Assembly: GCA_963820095.1 (NCBI GenBank)
Contig: CAWFZA010000028.1
Coordinates: 194,260-258,259, forward strand
DNA from: Roseiarcus sp963820095
GTDB lineage: Bacteria; Pseudomonadota; Alphaproteobacteria; Rhizobiales; Beijerinckiaceae
DNA: 64,000 bases
Reading direction: 5' to 3'
Shown here: positions 58,855 to 64,000 of the stretch, in pieces
Numbering within the stretch: the first letter of the stretch is position 1
How the letters are laid out: each line of letters begins with the position of its first letter
Translations under genes and position numbers: made by a program
Notes under the pieces: model-generated
Told to the model about the DNA's origin: nothing
What the model saw: only the letters and a program-made list of their open reading frames with translations
Databases searched by the model: none

Positions 58855-60105
58855 GTGACAGCAGAAATCGCAATCATAAATCGCCAAGGAATTGCGCTGG
58901 CTGCAGATAGCGCTGTTACTGTCGGACGGGAACGGGTGTGGAAACATGCAAACAAGATGTTTTCGCTCGGTCCTCACTGCGACATTGGTATAATGATTTA
59001 CAACTCTGGTGACTTTATCGGATTACCCTGGGAGGTTATAATCAAGGAATTCCGGCGTACTAACTGCGCCACTTCTTTCAATACGGTTACCGAGTGTTGT
59101 GACGCCTTTCTTGATTACATCACGGGGAGTAATTTCCGCAGCGAGATTGCTGAGCGAGCTAGCTCCGATTTGATATTCGTAGATATTTCAGAGAATGTAT
59201 TAAAGAAGATCAGAAATTTATCCTCCGCGAAAGAAAAATTGCATAAGATTGAATCTATCATCGATAGTGATGAAGCTGATTTGATCAAAACCGAAGAGAT
59301 AGGGTTTTCTTACGCATTCAGCAAATTCAAGAAGCGCCATGCAGCGCACATCCGAGAACTAGCTAAGGATATTTGGAAGTGCCGGGTGCCAAAGGGCTTG
59401 ATAGATAAATACATAGCTCATTGCTATTCGTACTATATCAGGAAGACGTATTCGGAGTACCATACTGGGATTGTGGTCGCGGGATTTGGCCGATCAGAAC
59501 TTTTCCCTTGTCTGTGTCACGCCGTTGTGGACGGCAAAGACGACGATGTGACAGAGCTTGGAAATTGGCACCACATGATTTCAACGATCCTAAATTGGAT
59601 ACGCAATCACTGATTATACCGTTCGCCCAAAAGGATGTTTTTGCGATGTTTATGGAGGGAACAATCCCAGCAGTCACAACTTTTATTTCAAAAGTTTTGA
59701 AATTAACGTTGGACGAAAAATCCGAGAATCTGGTAGAGAGCTATATTGCTGATGGCGATGAAAAGAAGGTTGAGCTCGCCATGCAAAAGAAGGATAATTT
59801 GACCATTGTGAAGAAATTTGGTGAGGAGTTTCGTAAGTTCCGACAGGGAAAGTTGATCAATCCTGTATTAAAAGTGGTCCGCACTCTACCAAAAGAGGAA
59901 ATGGCTGCGATGGCTGAGGCGCTTGTGGAGTTGACAGCACTTCGCCGGAACGTAGATTCCCATCTCGAGTCAGTCGGAGGGCCAACTGATGTTGCGGTAA
60001 TTTCTAAGGGTGACGGTTTTATTTGGATTAAGCGTAAGCATTATTTCAAGATGGAAATGAATGAAGACTTTGTACGCCGGAAGAGCAATAATAGGGAGCG
60101 GACTT
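58855..60105 (+). CDS. Proteasome-like Ntn-hydrolase cargo protein (frameshifted; 3' end disrupted by IS)
   Basis: Read across one frame change near 59575 the protein is about 410 residues. After removal of Met1 the chain starts TAEIAIINRQGIALAADSAVT. This gives Thr1, Asp17 and Lys33 (ANKMFSLGP), exactly the spacing of the catalytic triad of proteasome beta subunits and HslV. The middle has GIVVAGFGRSELFP, the second half IIPFAQKDVFAMFMEG and GGPTDVAVISKGDGFIWIKRKHYF. Composition is AT-rich (line 59161-59220 has 17 G/C of 60), unlike flanking prophage genes, so recently acquired. The start is GTG 58855 behind GGGTGGGAA. The end runs into the IS3 element. Function unknown; peptidase activity is inference. 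Confidence 0.7.
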
Positions 60106-60372
60106 ATGAAGCGATCACGGTTCACAGAAGAGCAGATCATCGGCGTTTTGCGGGAGCATGAGGCTGGCGCGAAGACGGCCGATCTGGCGCGCAAGCACGG
60201 CGTGTCGGAAGCGACGCTGTACAACTGGAAGGCCAAGTACGGTGGCCTCGAGGTGTCAGAGGCCAAACGCCTGAAGCAGCTCGAGGACGAGAACGCGAAG
60301 CTTAAGAAGCTTCTGGCCGAGACGATGCTCGACGCCTCGGCGTTGCGCGAGTTGCTTTCAAAAAAATGGTAG
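60106..60372 (+). CDS. IS3-family transposase OrfA
   Basis: 88 residues. Helix-turn-helix protein (MKRSRFTEEQIIGVLREHEAG .. DLARKHGVSEATLYNWKAKYGG) followed by a leucine-zipper (LKQLEDENAKLKKLLAETM). It ends over a run of seven A (60360-60366), where a -1 ribosomal slip would fuse it to OrfB. Confidence 0.93.
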   Translation: MKRSRFTEEQIIGVLREHEAGAKTADLARKHGVSEATLYNWKAKYGGLEVSEAKRLKQLEDENAKLKKLLAETMLDASALRELLSKKW

Positions 60373-61260
60373 GGCCCGTCGCCAAGCGCGAAGGCGTCGC
60401 GTGTCTGCGGGCCATAATGGGCCTGTCGGAGCGGCGGGCCTGTTTGATCGTCGGGGCAGATCGCAAGATGATCCGCTACCGGTCATGTCGGCCCGCCGAG
60501 GCCGAGCTACGAGCCAGGCTGCATGAACTGGCCGCCGAGCGCCGGCGGTTCGGTTACCGGCGGTTATTCATTCTGCTGCGGCAGGAGGGCGAGCAGTCGG
60601 GCAAGAATCGCATTTACCGGCTCTACCGCGAGGAAGGTCTGACGGTTCGAAAGCGTCGTGCGCGTAGGCGCGCCGTGGGGGCTCGGGCGCCGATCGCGGT
60701 CGAAGCAAAGGCCAACGCGCGCTGGTCGCTGGATTTCGTTCACGACCAGTTCGCCAACGGCCGCCGGCTCCGCATCTTCAATATCGTCGACGACGTCACG
60801 AGGGAATGCTTGGCGGCGATCCCGGACACGTCGATCTCCGGACGACGCGTGGCGCGCGAACTGACGGCTCTCGTTCAGCGCCGTGGCAAGCCAGGCTTGA
60901 TCGTCTCGGACAACGGCACGGAATTCACCTCGAACGCCATCTTCACATGGGCGCAGGGCAACACGGTCGCATGGCACTTCATCGCGCCGGGAAAGCCCAT
61001 GCAGAACGGCTTCTGCGAAAGCTTCAACGGCCGCATGCGTGACGAACTTCTCAACGAGTTCTCTGTTTTTCGATCTCGAACACGCCCGAACAAATATCGC
61101 CGCGTGGGTCGACGACTATAATCGCCGGCGGCCGCATTCGGCGCTCGGCTATCTCACCCCGGCCGCCTACGCAGCCAACCTCCACGCAACATGCGATCGG
61201 CTGCGCAACCCTACCAGCTCCGCCGATCGCATGTTGCTCCACCCGCGTCCAACGGCGTAA
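60366..61260 (+). CDS. IS3-family transposase OrfB (frameshifted)
   Basis: Integrase-core (rve) transposase. The DDE residues lie in RWSLDFVHDQF, LIVSDNGTEFTS and NGFCESFNGRMRDE. The C-terminal block continues in another frame as FFDLEHARTNIAAWVDDYN, RRRPHSALGYLTP after one surplus base near 61062-61070. Start ATG overlaps the A7 run of OrfA. If the shift is real the element is inactive. Confidence 0.9.
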
Positions 61261-61310
61261 ATCCACCCGAGACTCTAACTGCCGTCGGATGAAAGTTCAG
61301 GGGCAGGTCA

Positions 61311-61509
61311 ATGGCAAATGAAGGCGGTACGTCAAACTCGAACTAGCGGTGTGAGGTTGCATCGGGCCTCAGACATCACGGATTTCGTGAGAGTTACGCC
61401 TAAGGAAGTGGATCCCGAGGAAGCGGCGCGAGAAGCAGTTAAACGAATTTTTCAAGCGGTACGTGAGAGAAGAAAGATGGATTCTGACAACGTCGGCGTC
61501 CACCCCTAG
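61311..61509 (+). CDS. Small acidic/basic partner protein of the Ntn-hydrolase (frameshifted)
   Basis: Begins MANEGGTSNS at 61311 directly after the IS end. After one surplus base near 61335 it continues GVRLHRASDITDFVRVTPKEVDPEEAAREAVKRIFQAVRERR, for about 65 residues. The helical DPEEAAREAVKRI part looks like a real conserved protein. Before the IS landed it would have followed the Ntn-hydrolase gene directly, so a partner role is inferred. No family recognised. Confidence 0.5.
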
Positions 61510-61622
61510 TTTTGCTGCAACTCCAAGACGACGCGCCTGCTTATAGCGTCCGGTCCGAACCGTGCTCTGCCTGCCGTTGCAAGGTCGCCAACAACCCTCT
61601 GTTGACTTACATCGCTGGACAT

Positions 61623-61656
61623 CGCGTCAAATGACGCGTATCTCCTCGTCAGGAGA
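61623..61656 (+). promoter_or_regulatory. Operator-like palindrome and RBS-sequestering hairpin of the toxin-antitoxin operon
   Basis: A perfect palindrome CGCGTCA-AA-TGACGCG spans 61623-61638. It is followed at once by TCTCCT-CGTC-AGGAGA (61641-61656). The AGGAG (61651-61655) is the Shine-Dalgarno of the antitoxin ATG at 61663, so the hairpin would hide it. The palindrome is a plausible site for autorepression by the Xre-like antitoxin. Confidence 0.6.
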
Positions 61657-61662
61657 CGCGAC

Positions 61663-62100
61663 ATGGCCGCTGCCATCATTGAAGCTACACGCGCCAAGCT
61701 AAGCGCAATCGGGCCGCAGACTTTTGCGGAGGAGAGCGATCGGGTTCGGTTGTCTCAAGTCGCGCTCAAGGCGTTTCTCGCGCTCGGCAAAGCCTGGGAC
61801 TTATCCAACGCTAAGGCTTCGTCTCTTCTCGGAGTTTCTCCAAGCACGCTCGACCGCATGAAACGCGGCTACCGCCCTACCCTGAGCCAGGACCAGCTGA
61901 CACGAGTTTCCGCGCTGGTCGGCGTCTACAAGGGACTGCATCTTCTGTTTGCCGACGCGACGGCGGACGAATGGGCGCGACGGCCCAATAGCGGGCCGCT
62001 GTTCGACCGCGAAACCCCTATTGAGGCGATGATCCAAGGCGGCATTCCGAGGATGCTCGAGATCCGCCGCTATATCGACGCGGTCCGCGGCGGCCTCTGA
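61663..62100 (+). CDS. Xre/MbcA/ParS-type antitoxin (DUF2384)
   Basis: 145 residues. N-terminal helix-turn-helix-like domain with LSNAKASSLLGVSPSTLDRMKRG. The C-terminal toxin-binding domain has RVSALVGVYKGLHLLFA, EWARRPNSGPLFDRETPIEAMIQGG and RMLEIRRYIDAVRGG, the hallmark of antitoxins that partner RES toxins. Ten bases ahead of the toxin gene. Likely binds its own promoter palindrome. Confidence 0.9.
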   Translation: MAAAIIEATRAKLSAIGPQTFAEESDRVRLSQVALKAFLALGKAWDLSNAKASSLLGVSPSTLDRMKRGYRPTLSQDQLTRVSALVGVYKGLHLLFADATADEWARRPNSGPLFDRETPIEAMIQGGIPRMLEIRRYIDAVRGGL

Positions 62101-62110
62101 CTTCTGAAAG

Positions 62111-62796
62111 ATGCTCAACGGCCTGCCGGTCGCACGAGAAGCCTTTCCACGAACGGTCCGGCTCGTATCGACGGCGCGTCTCCGGCCGCCGGTGCTGGAG
62201 GGACTTGTTTCCGCCGATGACGCCGCCGCGCTCGCCGAAATCGAAGGGGCGACGAGCCAGCGTTTATTCGCGGAGCAGCACGGAGCCGAGGGGATCGGCC
62301 GTGACGAGTTCCTCCATGGCGTGCCTTATGCGAGTTTTGTCAATGCCGCTTTCGCGTATTGGAAGCCGCGCGAGCCCAACCGCTTCAATGCGACGCGCGG
62401 CGCTTGGTACGCGGCGCTCGACGTCGCGACCTGCATCCGCGAAGTCACCTATCACATGGCCGAATTCCTGGCGCACTCGGGCGAACTGAAAGGCGTCGTC
62501 GAATACGCCGAAATGTTCGCCAGCATGGCGGGCGAGTTCGTCGATCTCCGGCGAACGCCGGACCACCCCTGTCTCGATCCGGATCGGGCCGTCGGCTATC
62601 CCATTGGCAATGCGATCGCCGACGCCGCGCGGGCGCAAGGGCTCAACGGGATCATCTACCCTTCCGTCCGCCATACGGAAGGAACCTGCATCGTGGCTTT
62701 GTTGCCGCACGCCGTGCAATCCGTCGCGCCCGGCGCCGTCTATGATTGGAATGGTCCGGTGTTGCGGAGCCGGCGATCACTCGGGTTTCCGAGTAG
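62111..62796 (+). CDS. RES-domain toxin (frameshifted near end)
   Basis: About 228 residues. RES domain, named for conserved Arg, Glu and Ser. Seen are RFNATRGAWYAALDVATCIREVTYHM, supplying Arg and Glu, and NGIIYPSVRHTEGTCIVALLP, supplying Ser. Characterised RES toxins attack NAD+ (MbcT) or ADP-ribosylate Prs (ParT). One missing base near 62742 hides the normal end; in the next frame it reads LEWSGVAEPAITRVSE-stop at 62796. The shift is after the catalytic core, so activity may survive either way. Confidence 0.88.
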
Positions 62797-62829
62797 CGGC
62801 CTCCTTGCGCCAGGGTCGTCGACGACCCG

Positions 62830-63258
62830 CTATTGCCGAGGCGGCAACTCCCCGGCGGATACGGCATGCAGGGTCGCGCCGAGCTTACGGTTGAACTCTT
62901 CGGCCTCGAACTGAGCGTTGACGGCGTCCGTCTTGTCGGCGCGCGGTTCCGGACACTGGACGTCGGCGCCCGCTGCGCCTGACCGTTCGAGAGTCGCCTT
63001 GAAAGCGCGTTCGATCTCGACCCGGCTGCGCTCGGCCGCGAACACCTCGGTGACCCAGACGTCCGCGCCCCTTTTCGACGACCCGACGCAGAAGGTCCAG
63101 CGTGGCTCAGCATGAGCCGTCGCCGGGACGCAAGCGGCAATCGCGAGCAAGCCGATCGCGCAGCCCACACAATTCTCTAGGCTCCGACGGACTCTCAATC
63201 GACCTGTCGCCAAAGTGAGGCAAGGCGCCGAGCGCCTGCGGCCAACGATTGCGAACAT
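62830..63258 (-). CDS. Secreted hypothetical protein
   Basis: 142 residues with a signal peptide (CAIGLLAIAACVPATAHA, cleavage before EPRW). The mature part is short with two Cys (TFCVGSS and VQCPEPR, possibly a disulfide), plus WVTEVFAAERSRVEIERAFKATLE and EEFNRKLGATLHAV. Lies on the opposite strand to the prophage genes just before the portal. No function recognised. Could be a phage-encoded moron or a neighbour trapped by insertions. Confidence 0.65.
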   Translation of the reverse strand: MFAIVGRRRSAPCLTLATGRLRVRRSLENCVGCAIGLLAIAACVPATAHAEPRWTFCVGSSKRGADVWVTEVFAAERSRVEIERAFKATLERSGAAGADVQCPEPRADKTDAVNAQFEAEEFNRKLGATLHAVSAGELPPRQ

Positions 63259-63305
63259 TAACAGCCTCTAACCCCATCACGTCATTTCGCCAAGGAACCG
63301 ATCCA

Positions 63306-64000
63306 ATGTCGGACGCCCTCAGACGGCCCCTGCCCCCAAGCGTATTCGCCCGGCTCGCCGACGCGACGCGCTACGTGATCACCGGCGTGTCGCCGGATGC
63401 GTGGTTCGGGCCGCTGCAGCCGCTCGCGCCGATGGCGCCGCCCGAGGTCAAGGGGCGCCAGTGGGACTATCCGTTCGGCGCCAACCTCAACTATATCCCT
63501 CGCGCCGAGGACGGCGTTTCGTTCGCCGAATTTCGCGGGCTCGCCGACGCGTTGCCGCTCCTGCGCTCGGTCATCGAGACCCGCAAGGACCAGATCGCGG
63601 CGCAGAGCTACGCGATCCGCCCGCGCAACCGCGACGAATTCGCCGGCAAGCTCCCAGGCGATCGATCAGGTCACGCGCTTCCTCGCCCGGCCCGACCGCC
63701 GCCATTCGTTCGCCGACTGGCTCAGGATGCTGCTCGAGGACATGCTGGTCATCGACGCGGCGACGATCTATCCGCGCTACAATCGCGGCGGCTCGCTTTA
63801 CGCGCTCGACATCATCGACGGGTCGACGATCAAGCCGCTGATCGGCGAGGACGGGCGCCCGCCCGAGCCGCCCGATCCGGCCTACCAGCAGATCCTGAAG
63901 GGCATCCCGGCCGCCGACTTCTCGGCCGAAGAACTCCTCTATCTGCCGCGCAACCTTCGCGCCCATCGGCTGTATGGCATGAGCCCGGTCGAGCAGATCG
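63306..64000 (+). CDS. Phage portal protein, 5' part (frameshifted, runs off window)
   Basis: Starts MSDALRRPLPPSVFARLAD with AAGGAA upstream. Continues ITGVSPDAWFGPLQPLAP, LPLLRSVIETRKDQIAAQSY. After a one-base shift near 63650 it goes on as IDQVTRFLARPDRRHSFADWLRMLLEDMLVIDAATIYPRY, then AEELLYLPRNLRAHRLYGMSPVEQI. This is the pattern of phage portal proteins, which form the head vertex through which DNA is packaged. Partner of terL at 57295. Confidence 0.85.
   Translation, partial: MSDALRRPLPPSVFARLADATRYVITGVSPDAWFGPLQPLAPMAPPEVKGRQWDYPFGANLNYIPRAEDGVSFAEFRGLADALPLLRSVIETRKDQIAAQSYAIRPRNRDEFAGKLPGDRSGHALPRPARPPPFVRRLAQDAARGHAGHRRGDDLSALQSRRLALRARHHRRVDDQAADRRGRAPARAARSGLPADPEGHPGRRLLGRRTPLSAAQPSRPSAVWHEPGRAD

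Larger units (their letters stand above)
60106..61310 (+). mobile_element. IS3-family insertion sequence
   Basis: Encodes OrfA and OrfB in the IS3 layout. A right end like TGACCTGCCCCTGAAC (inverted, 61295-61310) abuts the ATG of the next small gene. I could not find the matching left inverted repeat before 60106, so the left boundary is uncertain (somewhere in 60040-60105) and the element may be truncated. Confidence 0.8.

Noticed and set aside
56867..64000. Gene transfer agent cluster
   Set aside because: TerL resembles the GTA type, but the portal is of a different kind and the terL-portal junction is filled with cargo; a prophage fits better.

Overview
The window is GC-rich alphaproteobacterial chromosome, most likely from an order close to Hyphomicrobiales/Rhizobiales. 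The evidence is the gene order tig-clpP-clpX-lon-hupB-tRNA-nuoA..N-birA-rnj-mce, the nuo operon with NuoC and NuoD as separate genes, a GAAC-N7-GAAC LexA-type box, and a giant apolipoprotein-like coiled-coil protein resembling the growth pole ring protein (GPR/RgsE) of polar-growing Rhizobiales. I cannot fix genus or species from the sequence alone.

Layout. (1) 1-5133: 3' part of a giant coiled-coil gene with 44-residue repeats. (2) 5.2-11.8 kb, minus strand: a malonyl-CoA synthetase-like gene and an xdhA-xdhB-xdhC xanthine dehydrogenase operon. (3) 12.4-25.4 kb: housekeeping genes, namely thrS, an FMN split-barrel protein, acylphosphatase, mfd with sdhE, a membrane ClpP-like protein, a YcaQ-type DNA glycosylase, an EamA transporter and methylmalonyl-CoA epimerase. 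A DUF29 relic, an SDR relic and two palindromic repeats lie among them. (4) 25.5-43.4 kb, minus strand: rnj, birA and the full complex I operon nuoA-N, with a DUF3291 gene and a pentapeptide-repeat gene inserted between nuoF and nuoG. (5) 44.1-52.3 kb: tRNA-Asp, tRNA-Val and tRNA-Leu, a periplasmic ClpP-like protein, HU, and the lon/clpX/clpP/tig proteostasis cluster. (6) 52.4-56.2 kb: a multicopper-oxidase-like protein lacking copper ligands and two CorA transporters. (7) 56.6-64 kb: the start of a prophage head module (terS, terL, portal) preceded by a LexA-like box. About 4.6 kb of cargo is lodged between terL and portal: an AT-rich proteasome-like Ntn-hydrolase with a small partner, an IS3-family element, an Xre/RES toxin-antitoxin pair and a secreted protein.

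Sequence quality matters here. At least thirteen genes, including normally essential ones (thrS, clpX, nuoC, nuoG), are broken by one-base shifts that are cleanly repaired by moving to the next frame. The simplest reading is indel errors in the assembly rather than mass gene decay, so gene spans below join the frames where protein motifs continue.

The most novel points are three. The Ntn-hydrolase cargo has an exact T1/D17/K33 proteasome-like triad. A bipartite motif ATTTCTTG-N20-TATTGTTTTYCAGAAA occurs in three otherwise gene-free intergenic regions, always on the plus strand. The toxin-antitoxin pair has a perfect palindrome plus a hairpin burying its ribosome binding site.
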